DNA of 64,000 bases, from contig CM076267.1 of the NCBI GenBank assembly GCA_038380795.1, positions 38,626,232-38,690,231 of the forward strand, given 5' to 3'. A model generated the notes under the pieces. The model had not been told where the DNA came from, searched no databases, and worked only from the letters and a program-made list of their open reading frames with translations. A program made the position numbers and the translations under genes. The stretch is from Pyrocephalus nanus (lineage: Eukaryota; Chordata; Aves; Passeriformes; Tyrannidae). This document shows positions 25,961-39,798 of this stretch, in pieces (position 1 is the stretch's first letter; each line of letters opens with the position of its first letter).

Positions 25961-26476
25961 GATAAACTACATCCTCAATGCCTTCTTGAGCTAAAAACAG
26001 TAAAAATGGGATTCTTATTTTCTTGGGAAACACTTTTATGCTCATGAGAGGCTCTTTTTTTTTTTTAAGAAAAAAAAATTATATCTTTTCAGTGTTTGGC
26101 TTTAAATCTACTGGATGGTGTTTGCTTGTTTCCCTGCAGAGCAATAGTCATTCTGTGCCAGCTGTTTAAGAGAAGAATGTCCTAGTGAAAGCAAACAATG
26201 GGCTGTGTAGTGGGAATTGCAAATCTTTGAAAAGAGTAATTGAAATCTGCTCAGACATTTTGAAGATTCTTTACACAATATTCTCAGCCTGTTGGTGGCT
26301 TAGCTGTTGGCAGGGTGGTCCTCCTTGTAGATCCCTCTTTTTGGTATGAACAGAATAGCATAAATATGGAGGAGGGGGAGGAAAAAAGGAAAGAAGAGAG
26401 GTTTTCAAGTCCAACTGATTATTTTCCTCTTAGAGCAGCTGAGAGAAAGAATGATATAACCATCTTTCAGTGAAGA

Positions 26477-26529
26477 ATAAAAAAAAATAAAATAAAATAA
26501 AAAACAAACAAACAAACAAACAAAAAAAC
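26477..26529. repeat. compound (AAAAT)n(CAAA)n repeat
   Basis: An A-rich start passes into AATAAAATAAAAT and then five CAAA units, in intron 1. A shorter (GTTT)n run lies at 22799-22819 in the complementary sense. Confidence 0.85.
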
Positions 26530-29500
26530 AGTGCAGAGGCTTTTCATTTATCAGGTGTTCTCTGGCTTTGGCTCTTCCACTCATACCTTTTAAGGGCTGT
26601 GGCAGATAAACTGTGGTGGATCTGGTTGTGTCTGCTGAGGATGTTCTAGCCCTCCTCAGCTATGCACTGCTGTTTTTTCTCAGTCTGTGCCAGCTGGTGT
26701 TGCTGTACAGAGCAGGGAGAGCTAAATCTGTGCCAGACATCAGGCAGCCACTTCAGTAGTAAGGCTTCTGACCTCTGATATTAATAAAAAGTCAGCTCTC
26801 TGCTGATTCTTCACTGCACCAAGAGTGTGGAATTTCACCTCACAAGGGAATTGGTTAGGGAGGTCCTTAAGTCTTTGTATTTGAAAAATGGCCAGGCATA
26901 GGTCTTGAAACTTAAAAGTGATCACAAAATTAGGAAAGTTGTCTTTGGTACCTTGAGAAAACCCCTTACAATACTCACTTTAGTAGCCCTAGGAAGTTGA
27001 CAATAAGAACGTTGTATCCAGTGTACAAATAGCCATTTAATATCCTCTATGAGGCAGATAAGGAAGAATTTCAAGCACTGCCATCCATATCCAACAAACT
27101 GTCTGAAATGGATGCAGGGTGAATTAGTACAAGCTGAAACAAGGAGTGAATGGATACAACTGTTTTGCAGATGAAACTAGGTTAATGATGCCCTATGCAT
27201 TCGAAATCCCACCGTGACCTCCGAAATTACAAATACCTTTAATTTTTTTGGCAGCCGAAAATATGGCTCTCTTTCTTTAGACAGTATGCCAGAGTAGTTT
27301 AATCCTTTACAGGAATATGAAACATAAGAACCAAACTTTTCATTTACTTCCAACTTCTGAAATTACAGGGAAAACAATAAAATTGTGCAGGCACTTATGC
27401 TAGTGTAGAATTTGACCCCCTACTGCTTTATTCATCTCTGATGTAAATTCACTATGGCCATGGAGTTATATTGGGGCTGACTTTGTCCAAGGTATCTGAA
27501 TATATAAATGATATTGCCACATGTACTATTCTGCATTGTAACATTTCCCATCTGCTTCAGCCTCAGGAGAGAGGCATTGAGTCAAGCTGATTTCTTCCAA
27601 GGCAAACCACAGAAACAGCCTTGCATAAATTCGTTAGTCCTCTCACAGAGCTAAGGGGAAAGAGGGGGTCACGTCCCATTGAAATTTTAATCACCTGACA
27701 AAAATTGTTTTGATTACAAAGTTAGGCAGTTCAAAACAAAAAACATACATTTTTCCCCACGTAACCTTTGGGTTTCACCACATGAAAAGCTTAAAGTCTC
27801 TTGAATTAAGTAGCTCAGTTCTATGTAGAGCAAGCAGTAACAGTTATCTGTGTCCATTCATTCCTTTTCACGTAGCAGATCAGAAGCTGAATCTCACTTT
27901 TATGATGCCTTGGATCTGTCGGAGTGCTTGCACAGTCTGGGAAACCTGAACACAATGTCTTTTCCAGTTTTTCTTTATTCTTCCCATGACAGACCTACTG
28001 CAATAAATATTGCAAAGAACGCTCCAATGTTATAAACATTCCTGGTCCTAGCTAAAATCAGAAACACAAAAGTATTTCTTTGAGCTATACCTTTTTTCTA
28101 AAGTTCTGACAAAATCTTGTGCTGGATTTTGTTAATTTTTTTCCACTTAATTGATCCTAATAATGTTGAGCTTGAAGATGTTGCTTTTCTTTAGAAATAT
28201 GATAGGTCAGCTTATTATGGAATAAAACTGGAAGTGGTCAAGTGTTCAAAACAAGATTACCTTGACAGTTGGATTCTGACTGTATAAGTCTTCACTGACT
28301 ACTCAAGGAGTGGGCAGGATGTATGTTTAAAGAAGCTAACAAATCCATTAATTCATCAGTAGTCATATTAAACCTTGAATTTATGTCAGTTTCTGTTTGG
28401 TTTAAGACACAAGAGTCTTTATGCCATTTGGCATCACTGACTAAAGACGAGAAGCACATTAAAATCAGATTACTGCAGGGTAGTAAGAATTTGTGCCAGT
28501 GCTACAAAGAAAGAAAGAGCCACAAATGAAGTGCTTGCAGCTTGTTGCTTATTTTTAGAGGGACACCAAATCACACAAAAGGTGATGTGCCAAAAAATAT
28601 TGTAATGTAAGAACAGAGGGGATGGAAAAATCTCATGGGCATTTTACCAAAAACTGGAAGAGTAGCTGAAGAATTATGCAATGATCCCTCTAAAAAGCAT
28701 TAAATGCACTGAACTAAGATGAAATTCTTTCTTACTTTGTATCCTGGTCTAATTGAAATGGTTATCCTTATTAAAAGATTTGATCTCTCAGGCACTGAAG
28801 AGCTGCAGTTCCCATCAGAATAATTAGAAGCTGATGTTCTTTGGGCTGATTCAAAGCCTAGTAAAATCAAGTGAGGTTTGGATCAGGCAGTGATTACCCT
28901 TAACCAGGAAGGAATTATCTGTATTCTGCATCTTATGGAAAAAGAGGTTAATCTCTACTAAAAAGTCAGAAGTATAGATATAACTGAGTTACAGACAGAA
29001 CCTGTTGAGAGAAGACTTTGGAAAGGAAAATCCTAGAATAACATTTCAATAGAGATGTCATTCAGGAATAACTTCCTCCCTTACAAAAAACAGTATAGGC
29101 CACAATGTTGTCAAGGAATAGTTAAGAACAAAAGGAGTATAATCATCTCTTGCACCCATCAGGTGTTTTTCTCAACATGACTTTTGTGAGTCCAGAAACA
29201 GAAAGAATAATTCTCTGGGCAACCCCCAAAAAGAAGTGATAGGTGATAGGTATATAACAGTCTGCTTCATCCTGCACCTTTTATGACTCAGCCTGAAATT
29301 AAAGTTCTTCTAAAACCAACCCCCACCAACTAAAAAAACAAAGAAACCTTCATGCACTTTGTTTGCTTATTAGCAGTTTTGAAACAAGGAAACTCTTCTG
29401 CCATTGTTTCTCACCCTGGACACCAGCTTGAAGCCAGAGAGGCTGTTGTGTAACAATATCACTGGTGGGATGTTGCTGGTCACTATTTCCTTGCAGCACT

Positions 29501-32500
29501 GCTGTGGCAGGGTGGCCTTTAGAAGTGTATGAAGAACATCATTCAAGGATGTCAGCATGCATGCCCAAATAGAGCAATTTGTGACATAGAAATGCTGAGA
29601 CAAAACAATGTGACACATTCAACTTCTTTAGACCACATTACTTTTGAAAAGAACAACAACCCCCTGAAGATAAAGTAGGAAAATTAGAGTTCTTGAATCA
29701 CATTCTGAAAGATTAGAAAAAAAGCCAATCATCTGCAAGAAAAATTGAGGTAAACATCCTTAAGATACATTTCTAAAGCATTTAAAGACTCCAGAAATGT
29801 TGCAGCATTTGTAGCATATAAAGACGAAAGAAGGGAACAAGAAATTATTTGTTTAAAATACAAGTACTTGCTTGTGCCAGTGCAGGCCTGGTTTTTTTTC
29901 TTACTTATTTTTGTAATCTGGTAGATAGAATGGTTGGGTGTCAGAGCAAGGACAGTTTGACTGTATGACACGAGGGCCCTTAGCCCGAGAATTCAGCCTC
30001 TTCTATACATTGCGGGTGGAACAGTGCGTGACTCCACGCCACAATACTGCTGACAGACAAGTACTGTGTTCTGCTTAACCAACATTCTTTTAGGCAGCTT
30101 TCTCTTTCTTACTCTGCATGTGAGAGAAAGAGAAAACTGGGACTGGCGCTGTGGCAGAGCTGTTCCAAGGCCAGCTTTCTTGGCAGACAAGCATCCCTCA
30201 TAGTAAGAAAGCTTTGGTTTCGTTCTGAAAGCACAGGATGCAGCCGTTCTTTTTTGGTATGAAACTTGGGAAATCTGTGAACTGTTCATTCATTCTTTTC
30301 CATTCCACCTGGTAGCAGTTCTTCCTGCTACACAGCTCATGGAGCAGGAAAGGATTTTTTAAGATGGACCCAGTCCTATTCTTCACAGTCTGCATTTAAG
30401 TGATTTCTGAATTGAGGTTTCTTTCCTGATACCTCTGATCACATGATGGACAAGCCTTATAAAATATTACCCAAAAATGTCCTAATAGGTAGGGATGCCC
30501 AAATTGACCCTTAAGTCCTCATGCCCTGTGTGAAACAGACTCAATTTATTAGCTCGTTGTTTTAAGACAATTCCAGCTGAAAGAATGTCTGAAGGCCTTG
30601 CAGTTGAAAAAACCCCACTTGTTAACCCATTTCTTTTCCTTTACTTCCTTACTCTTTTCCTTACTCCCTGAAAAAGACAGGATTTCAGACTGTTTTGGGC
30701 ACTCAGCTCTTAACCTAAGGGGAGACCAGGCCAACAAGCCAGGCCATTCTGGCTTAGCAAGCCAATTCATTCATTATGAGAGTCCTTTTGTTTCCATTAC
30801 TAATGATGGGACGGAACAAGCATGTTTGGGTTTCTATAAACATCATCATCATACCAGACAGGGAGCCCAAATGATTTGCTTCGAGATAGACGCTGTGGCA
30901 TTCTTTTCTGCTCAGTAAATGGAAAGCAGCATTGCTGCAGATGCTGGGATGGATTCCTCCATCTACTCCACTGCAGGGAAGAATGAGCAAAACTAGGTCA
31001 GAGCAAGGAAGCACAGGCTTTGTACAGTTAAAAAGCAGCAAAAAAACCCTTCTTAGCTTCAGCAGGCTTTGAATCTGGTCAGAGGCAAGGCCTCCTTCAT
31101 CTCAGTGCTTTAGCCTTTACCAGATTCACCTTAAATGCAGCAAAAAGCTGTTTGTTTGACTCGCTGCATTTGTGATCAGATTCTCACAGATCAAAGCTCC
31201 TCAGTTTTGTTTCCCAAGCCATCATCAGGCAGCTGCTGGAGGACCATGAGTCACCTCTGTGTGGACTATGGCCCTTCCTGAGGCAGAACCAGACAAGTTC
31301 AAGATGTTCTTTAATTTTTGACCATTTAGTCACATCTCTGCAAGTGGGATATGTGAGTCTGCTCCTAATGCAAAAGCTGGACATTTACTCTATCCAAAGT
31401 GGAAAAGCCTGTGGTTTTTGAGGATACTATTAGGAAATTTTTTCCTTTTGCCATGTAATTGTGGTTAAGTCATGATCACGGTGCTTGCACAAATGCAAAG
31501 CCAAAAGCAGCTACAAAACAGGTCAGCTTCTCAGTTCACAGCGCTTGATAACAAGTTCCCAGTCACCTCACTGGGATTGGGGTTGTATCCCATATGACAT
31601 CTGTCATCCTTCAGGCCTGCCATGACCTTATTTGTTTTCCCTTGTACCCATCTGGCCTCTTTTATGTATCACAGTTATAGGTGCTTTGCAACTAAATGGT
31701 GATTTTCCTTTCAGTTCCCACTGTTAGTTTGCTTGAAATGGGAAATAATTCAAAACCAGCATATGACAGAGATTGTGTTGCCTCTTCTTTCTTTTATTCA
31801 CTATTTGGGCTGGCCCAGGGAAATGCTACTCACAGCAAAATCTTTAACAACGTGAATGCTCAATAAACAGCATAAATGTTATGTTATTCAGGCTTTCAAA
31901 TATTTAACTTTTTTTACAGTGCACTAGAGATTGACAGAACTTCCAACAAACCATTGCAGGAACTGCCACAGAAGTGAAGTGCTGTACAGCCACCCTGCTT
32001 AGGGCTCTGGGGAAAAGAATAAGATTTTGTATTGCTATAGGCAAATACTGTTGAGTTCAAATATTTTTTTTAAATCTTAGGCTGATGTGTACATTTAAGA
32101 ATCAATAAGAAAAGCTGGCAAGTATGTGACTGTTATAACACAAGTCAAGAAGTAGACAAGTCAGCTCTTTTATAACCTCATTACTCCTATGTGTTACTCG
32201 CCAGTGCTTTAGCACAAATCAGCTTTCCAAAGGATTTTGGAGCTAATGGTTAATCTTTATGAGCAATGCAAAATGCATTATGTCATAACATGCTGACACA
32301 CAGATCTACATCTGAGCACAGAGGGGGTGTCTTTAACAGCCTAAGTCTTCACAGATGTGAGTTTCCTTTGGAAACCTTTTTAATGCTTTCATTCTGCCAA
32401 AGGCCACAGCGATATTCATTGCAGCTCTCATAGCTTATTTCTTAATTCTTTTAACAATGATGTCCAGAAAGTTAGAAGTAAATATGAATGTTATTATATC

Positions 32501-32903
32501 CATATGTCTCCGATTTCTTGTCTTCTTTCTGTTAAATAATGCCATCTACTGTAGAATAACTGAATTACAATCTTGTAAAAATGAGGAGAAATCTGCTTTA
32601 TTTGCTTATTACTGTAAAATCATGTCAATTGTTTTGACATATTTTGAATTTCCATTATTCTCATTTGTACTGTTTAATAAAATATGGAAAGGTGAGTGCT
32701 CTCGGTGGGAAAAGCTGGTCACTGAGAAAAGCCTCTGCTGCTGTTTTGAAAACAGAATCTTTGCTAACCAGCAGTGCAAAAATATGGGAAAGGTGGCCTT
32801 GTTTTTGCTTCCCATCCAAACTGTCCTCTTCATAGTAGGGCAGCAGAATCACATCTCTGAAAATAACAAAACAGCAGAAAAAATCAATGAAAATGAAGTA
32901 AGG

Positions 32904-32906
<3 letters not shown>

Positions 32907-32939
<33 letters not shown>
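32907..32939. repeat. (A)33 homopolymer
   Basis: An uninterrupted run of 33 A in intron 1. No target-site duplication or recognisable retrocopy body was seen upstream. Run length may be unreliable in assemblies. Confidence 0.85.
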
Positions 32940-32942
<3 letters not shown>

Positions 32943-35940
32943 GACATAGGAAAGTGTACACTGCATCTTTTTATTTGTGTATGCAATTCATATAAATGTC
33001 CATTTGCAAGTGCAAGCAGTAGCAATATTAAGTTCTTTCAGATCTGTATCACAGTATCTTTTTTTAGCAATTATATTTAGAATTGCCCTAAAGAAAAATA
33101 ATTTCTCCCCTTCCTTGTTACATTTATGATTGAAAAGAATCTTTTAACCAGTGCACCTGGGAAGTGCTTTAAGTGGAGTGGCAGCTGAGTCACTCTGACA
33201 TGGATCTGTGTCCATCCATGCTCTCCAGGGTGTATCCAACCAGCTCCTCTGAGATGGATAACAAGCTCCAATCCCCCCAGTAGCTTGGATGGCTTTCTGC
33301 CTCCCACAGCACATGAGGGTTTCATGTGTACAGTAAGCCACTCGTACACTGAACTACTCAGCGTTTGCAACTTATAATTTGGTTTTTGTCTTGAGTCACT
33401 AGAGAGACTAGAAAGAAGATTTAATTCATAATACTGCACTTTTCATTTGTAGAAAGCATTTCAGCCTTCTTATTTGTCAGGAAGCGTTTGTCATGAGTCT
33501 TGTCAAGCCTGGGCAGCTTATTTTTTTCCCCAAGTGCCCACACTGAAACTCTGGTTTGTGAAAAGGAGGGAGATGTTTCTTGCAGAAACAGTCAGCACTT
33601 CACTGAGCAGAGAATAACCTTATTAACCTGGGATCCACGGGCATGGTTATGTAGTGTGAGAACTGGGAAACCAGGTAACTCTTTTAGAAACTAGACCTAA
33701 CTTGGCAGACTAAGGAAGGATGTCTAGATCCTCTTTAAAGGTAGTCATGATTAGGCAGTGTCCTTTGAAGCAGCATCCTCTGATGCTGTGACCCTCTGTC
33801 TTGTGGGCCTGAGGAAGAGGCTGTCCTGGAAATGAGCAGTTCTTTTCCACCTCTCTTGTGCAGAATGTGAAGTTCCTTGTGACACCCAAAAGTAAAAGGT
33901 AAATTTCTAAGTGACAGAGAATGTTTTGGGGGGTTGAGTTCATACTACACTGGAATATTTTTGGTTTTAGGATTTTCTGTGTTGTCAAAGGAAGGTAAAA
34001 TACTGGCTCCCAGCTTGATATCAGGCAAAGGAAATGTCTGAAAAGGGTTTTTGAAGCTTGATGCATCTTGTTGTTACCCTAATAAAGATAGTGGTCAAAA
34101 TCAAGTCTTAATCATAAGTAGTGTCAGCCTCCTGACAGCAAATATTTTCCTGTTTCCTTAAAGTATAATTGAAAAAATTGCAAAAATAACATAAACTGGT
34201 GTGCACAGACAGCCTGTAGAAGGGTTGAAATTGGAAAAACCCCTCCTGTCCCATGCAGTGCCCTGCTCCAAGATCCCCACTCCAGCTCTCTTCTCAGTTA
34301 GTCATGATGTCTTGGTTGTATTCCCAATCACCCTTCCAGAGCTCATACAAGGAGGTGATGAATTTCATGGGTGAACTGGAGGAAAAAGTCAGGTCAATAT
34401 GGACAAGGAAAAGCAGCTGAGTGAGACACTGGGAAGGGAGCAGGGGAAAACTCACCTCCGTTGAGTACAGGGCAATAAAGAAGGTGAACTCTTCAGGTAC
34501 AAAATAAAAGGGGATTCACGGGAGATGAAAAATGAAGTCATGTGTTATAGGAAAGGTGAAGCACAGAGGGAGCATGAGAAGAGAGGAAACACATCTAAAT
34601 ATGTCCAAAGAGCCTGGGGGTAGGGATGGGAACAGGTAGCCACAAATACAGAGAGAAAGGAAAACAATTCAAAGACAGAGATCAAAGAGGCAGGGCACGG
34701 ATGGGGGGGAGGGATGGAAGGGACTGAATAATCCATAGGAAGGGACTGCACGATAAATTTGGACTCAGTCTCATACTACATAATAATGACCATTACAACA
34801 ATTTGATGGTATTCAGAAATTTCTACGTGGAGCCAGAGGTAATTTTTATGTCAGAGCTCTGAATAATATCTTTTTGGCATTTTGGTTTTCTTTTTGAAGG
34901 GTGGTGTGTAGTAGGTAAATTATCCTGGTATTAAAGCTTTAAGAATGATGTAGGTTCACACGCAGCTCTTTGTCAAGAATTTTGCATCTTTAAACAATTA
35001 TTTTGAGTTAGTTATGGAAAAAAAACCATTACAACATTATTCAAGACATTCACTGATATTTATATTTGTAATCTGAAACTTGTAATAACTTCTATAAAAC
35101 TAAAAATGAGCTTATAAAACTTTGTAGTGTTATTTTCGTATTGTTTTTTTTAAATGACCTAGCTTTCTGGATCATGATTTTTCCCTAAGAAAATACAATC
35201 CCCAAATTTAATGTTCAAAGTTGGTTTTTGTCAGTCTCTTCAAATTCATAATATACGACAAGGTTGATCAGTAAAACAGGTGTTGGAAGGAATTCACAAG
35301 GCCATGAGTATTACAGATGAACAATATTTTTTCTGAAAATACAGCCACTTGTAACATTTGAGCAGGCCAGATGACACAATAATTGAAAACTGTTTGGGCA
35401 ATTAATGTGAACATTCTTTTAGATCTGTCACATACACTGACTTTCCAAAAGCACTTTGAAAACCCTTGGTGCTAGCTGTTAATGCAGGGTGCCAGTGACA
35501 AGAGCTCATGCTGGACAGATGGCTTCTTCCATGTGTAAGTGCTGGCACTGGCACATGGTGGGGGCCAATGATACAGTTGTTTGAGAAGTTTGGCACTTTC
35601 ACGTTTTAGCTGCAGCAGAGAATTCAATTGCTAATTAGACACTAACTCAGTCTGACACTAAAATTACTCCAGACTGAAGATTATCAGAGATTTAATTGGG
35701 CTTTGGATCAGCTCCAGGAGGTTTCCATTGATGTCTGTTTCTACATTCAGAGCAGACTCTGCAATTAATGTAACAGATCCTTTCCTGTGTCTGAAGGGGA
35801 GTATTTAGCCTTTTCCTTCACGTGCATAAACTATATTACGGTAGCAAACAAAACAAACTATCCTGAAGTTTTCATTTATCTTTGATTTGGAAAAAAGATT
35901 CAAAATAATATTAAACACCATTTTGTCTTTTTTTTTCCAG

Positions 35941-36146
35941 TCACAGGATGTACCCATCTTGGGCAGGCTTACGCTGACAGGGATGTTTGGAAACCAGAGC
36001 CATGCCAAATCTGTGTGTGCGACTCGGGGTCTGTTCTCTGCGATGACATCATCTGTGATGACCAGGAGCTGGACTGCCCCAACCCAGAGATTCCTTTTGG
36101 AGAGTGCTGTCCAGTTTGTCCACAAACGACAACACCACCTCCAAGA
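35941..36146 (+). CDS. COL3A1: COL3A1 exon 2: von Willebrand C domain of N-propeptide
   Basis: Completes codon 27 and encodes residues to 95. The exon carries the cysteine-rich vWC domain with ten cysteines in the expected pattern (GC, CQIC, VC, LC, IC, LDC, ECC, VC). Recognisable stretches are [17 protein letters not shown] and [15 protein letters not shown], both near-identical to human. The domain is in the N-propeptide, which is removed during fibril formation. The acceptor is TTTTTTCCAG and the donor AGA|GTGAGT; the exon ends in phase 0. Confidence 0.97.
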
Positions 36147-37376
36147 GTGAGTTTATTCTCAGTGTTGCTTCTTTGGTGTTGCTGCCTCCTTGATCCGTGT
36201 CAACCTCAATTAATTTTGGTTTAGATGTTCTTAAACACTTTTCAGTGCCACTTTCTGGCGTTAGGCAAATACCCAGGATGGGCAAAATTTCCTTTTACAG
36301 ACTTATTGCTGACTAAATGCCCTGGAAAGAAAAGGTAGTTCAGACTGTCCATCTCCAATTCACCACCATCTTGCTTATAGGCACCAACATTGCATAATTA
36401 TGCCTTGCAGCAACTTAACCTCAGGAAAATCAAGGATGTTGGTACAAGCCAAGTCCCCTGCCTAACCACTCCAGGGAGTGAGCCAGCTGTACTGAGCTCT
36501 GAGGTTATCTGAACATTTCAACCATATTTAAGATCCAGGAGATTCTGTTAGAGTACAGAGGTTGCCACAGCTACTTTGAAGATTCCTACCCAGAAGATAA
36601 GAGAGTGCAAGAGGTGTGCGTATGGAAGAGAGAGAGGATGCATTTCTGCAGCTCTAGAGTATATCTTCTTAAGCATGAGATGTCACTCTGTGTTATTTGC
36701 ACCACACTAGTGCAACTCTACTCCTTCCAGGATTACCTGAGCTACTTAAGTGAACAGTTTGAGGGGTGTAAATGAGTGGTACATGCAAGCACGTTGGAGA
36801 TTTAAGCACAGCTCCCTCTGTCATTGTGCCTAGAGATTCATTTTATCAGTTCTGGGGTTTCTGATGATGAAGGACAAGTGGGATACTTCCCCCAGCCTCT
36901 GTCTTTGATGTATGATCCCAGCAGCTGAGTACATAAATTAAAAATCCAGACAGTAACATGTTGAAAAATAAATAAATTGGAACCATAAATCTGAGAATCT
37001 GAGAATAGCTACATACTCACACTGAGCATGGTGGACTGAGAAGGATGCAAGAAAAATGCCCTTTACAGGGCAAGTTCACAGTAAGTGGACTTCTGTCCCC
37101 ATTGTGCTCAACAGCAAAGCTCCACTGACTTTGTTAGGGCCATGTTTTTTGGCTGAAGGGGAGGTGTAATTCCGTGGATGAGCCAAAAAAAATGCAGATA
37201 GACTGACCAAAGACCCCATTTATTTGTAGCTTTTAATTATACTGAATAAGAATAAATGGAATTCATGTCATAAAACTGTATTCAAATGTTTAAGTGTGCT
37301 TTGCTCTTGTTTATGTGTGCAAAATTTTTGTTTTATTTTTATCTTTTTAAAATTAATTAGTTTTCTTCTTTTCTAG

Positions 37377-37415
37377 ACTCCTGGAGTAGTCAGCCGAGGC
37401 CCCAAAGGAGACCCA
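37377..37415 (+). CDS. COL3A1: COL3A1 exon 3: linker and start of the minor helix
   Basis: Thirteen codons (residues 96-108, TPGVVSRGPKGDP) join the vWC domain to the minor triple helix of the N-propeptide. The GPKGDP end is conserved with human; the preceding linker is divergent. The splice signals are TTTTCTAG and CCA|GTGAGT. Confidence 0.93.
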
Positions 37416-37979
37416 GTGAGTACAACTCTTTTTCTCCACCAACGAAATGAATGAAATCAGGCCCAGTTCCTCTAGTGTTATATATCTTACCCAGTCTGCT
37501 AAGATATCCAGCTTTCACTGATGTCTGCACTGTCTGAAGGATTGTAGCATGTAGTTGTTTTGAAGTATCCCTTGAAGTTCTTCAAAACTCTCAGAAATTT
37601 AAATTGGAAGAACACAGAGAGATGAGTCCAAATGGTGTCACATTTGTTATGTTTTGTTATACTTCTTCCCTGTAGCAAGATAAAAAAATCTATTACTCCA
37701 CTAGCAGCATCAATTTTAGATTCAGGAATTGAACTATTTAATACTTCTGTCATCTTTGATCAAATATCAGTTGCAATAAGGCTCCAGCAACTAAGAATTG
37801 TTTCCATGTGTGAAAATGGTGTACTATGTCTTCCCTGAGTTTTTGGTTGCGGTCTTGTGTTCAGTAGAGCTTTCCCACCACAGTCACACAGGCTTTGTTA
37901 CCAGTGCAAAGACTTGTCCTGCACTGCCCTTGCAGCTGAAGGCAGGTGACAACATCGGTATCTGTTTGTGTCTTTGCAG

Positions 37980-38096
37980 GGTTCTCCTGGGGTTCCAGGC
38001 AGAAATGGTCCCCCTGGCCCACCAGGGCAGCCAGGGAGTCCTGGAGCTCCTGGGCCTCCTGGGATCTGCCAGTCATGTCCCAGTATAAGTGGAGGG
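37980..38096 (+). CDS. COL3A1: COL3A1 exon 4: minor helix and GIC..C knot
   Basis: Encodes residues 109-147. Nine Gly-X-Y triplets ([10 protein letters not shown]...) are followed by [15 protein letters not shown]. The GIC-x-x-C cysteine pair ends the N-propeptide helix as in human (GICESC). The exon is 117 nt, acceptor TTTGCAG, donor GGG|GTAAGT. Confidence 0.96.
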
Positions 38097-39726
38097 GTAA
38101 GTCATTGTTATGTTCAGCTTCCACATTGTTGTTTGTAACCATACCAGGCAGTGTTGCAGGCGCCTGTCCCTTGCAGGTGCTTTGCTTTCATCTCTCATTT
38201 GTGCCTTTGAAAAACAGAGCTGAGTGGTAGGTGAAGTTTTGTTGTTATTCTGGGGTTTTGTCCATAAAATGTCCCTGAAGTGCAATTAAATCTCTGCCTT
38301 ATCTTATTTTTTAAACCTTTTGGAGTCAGGTTTGTTGAAGCACTTACGTAACTCAGAAATAGTTCTAACTGGAAAGAGCGTGTAGGAGGAAGTGTGTCCA
38401 CTCAATGGTTAGGGAACTCTCATACTTTCCTATATTATATGAAATGCATGTTTAATAAAGAAACATTCCTGCGAGACTAGACTGAAACACAAGTCTTTCT
38501 GCTTGCAAGGAGGTGGCAAGCAAGAACTGTTTGTCGCGCTCCCTCTTTACTTCTGGCTCGCTGAATCTTTAATTCGTTTCTGATTACCAAAGAACTTTAC
38601 TAGAGCTGGCGAGGCTCAGCAAGAGAATTAATTGTAACTAAAGTCTCTGTGCAGTTGGATCTGTCCTGGCTTTAAGCCCCAGGCAGTGCTTTAAGAGATG
38701 GCATTGTCTTCCATGCAACTGACCGAGCCTAGATTCACAGATGTTAAAAATTGCATGTTAAAACAATTGCTACTTTTGAATATAGGCCACTGGTTATAAC
38801 TTGCATGTACAGTTCCACTCCCAGGTAAGCCAGAAACTTGAGGAAAGATGCCTTGTTTTTATTTAATTCTGAAAGGGATTGCCCCTGCAGGACAGAGCTT
38901 CTGGGAGAGGTCCCAGTGGATCAGTTTACCAGTCATAATTGACAGGAGTATAGCAGTATATAGCTATATACACAGTAGTATAGCAAGAGAACTGCTGGCT
39001 TTGGTGGGCAGATGCTGACACAGGAGAGGATAAAAGGCTGAATTAGTCACCCATTCCAATGCTGCATCAACTATTTGTGCTGTTGAATCCTAACAGAAGG
39101 GTTGTCCCTGGCCAGTGTAGGAGCTGGGTCCGTACTGGTTTGGTATATCAGGCAGAACACTCCATATATTGAACCCTTCTTGCTCAGCCACTTTATGTGC
39201 CATTACTGCATCAATGCCATATCCTTTAACTAAGTCTGCTAATATGAAATGAGTCGTTCATTAGTCACAGGTAAAAGAAATCAGGAAAATAATAATAATA
39301 AACATTTGCATTCTTTAGTGCAACAGAAAATATTTCATCAGCTTCCTTGAGTGGCAACTAAGTCCAAAAGAAAAGAGACTGGGAGAAGAAGCTTAAAAGG
39401 AATAAAACAAGAATAAAAGGAGAGAGAATGGTAATTTTTTTGTTCAGCCCAGCTCTCAAGATGAAAAATGGATACACCCAGCCTAGGGAGCTAACTTTAC
39501 CATGATCTCAGAGGGAAGACATTGGCTGTACTTCTGTTTTGGATGATCTAGATATATGGCAGCTGTATGTCAAACAATATTACTCAATAGATACAAATGA
39601 GTTATTTCCATAAATTTGCCATACCAGTGTAAGAGAAGAATTACCTTATTTGTAGCAATCACAATTTTTTCTCTTTCTTTCTTCTTTTTTTTTTTTTTTT
39701 CTGTTTTTTCTCTATTTCTTTTGCAG

Positions 39727-39798
39727 AGTTTTTCTCCACAGTATGACTCCTATGACGTGAAGGCTGGTTCAGTTGGTATGGGGTACCCACAGCCCATT
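39727..39798 (+). CDS. COL3A1: COL3A1 exon 5: N-proteinase site and N-telopeptide
   Basis: Encodes residues 148-171, starting SFSPQYDSYDVKAG and ending GMGYPQPI. By homology the procollagen N-proteinase (ADAMTS2 type) cuts at SP|QY. The lysine in YDVK is the telopeptide cross-linking lysine oxidised by lysyl oxidase. The end of the exon differs from human, where GYPGPA already belongs to the helix. The donor is ATT|GTAAGA. Confidence 0.95.

Larger units (their letters stand above)
18374..35940 (+). other. COL3A1: COL3A1 intron 1 (17.6 kb)
   Basis: Bounded by TCG|GTGAGT and TTTTCCAG|TC. It contains the CR1 fragment, the (A)33 run, the compound A-rich repeat, an AT palindrome and the paired TCF/LEF-like sites described above. 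First introns of collagen genes often carry enhancers, and this is the place to look for them. No independent gene is recognised on either strand; the 207-codon frame at 32,457-33,080 crosses the poly-A run. Confidence 0.9.
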
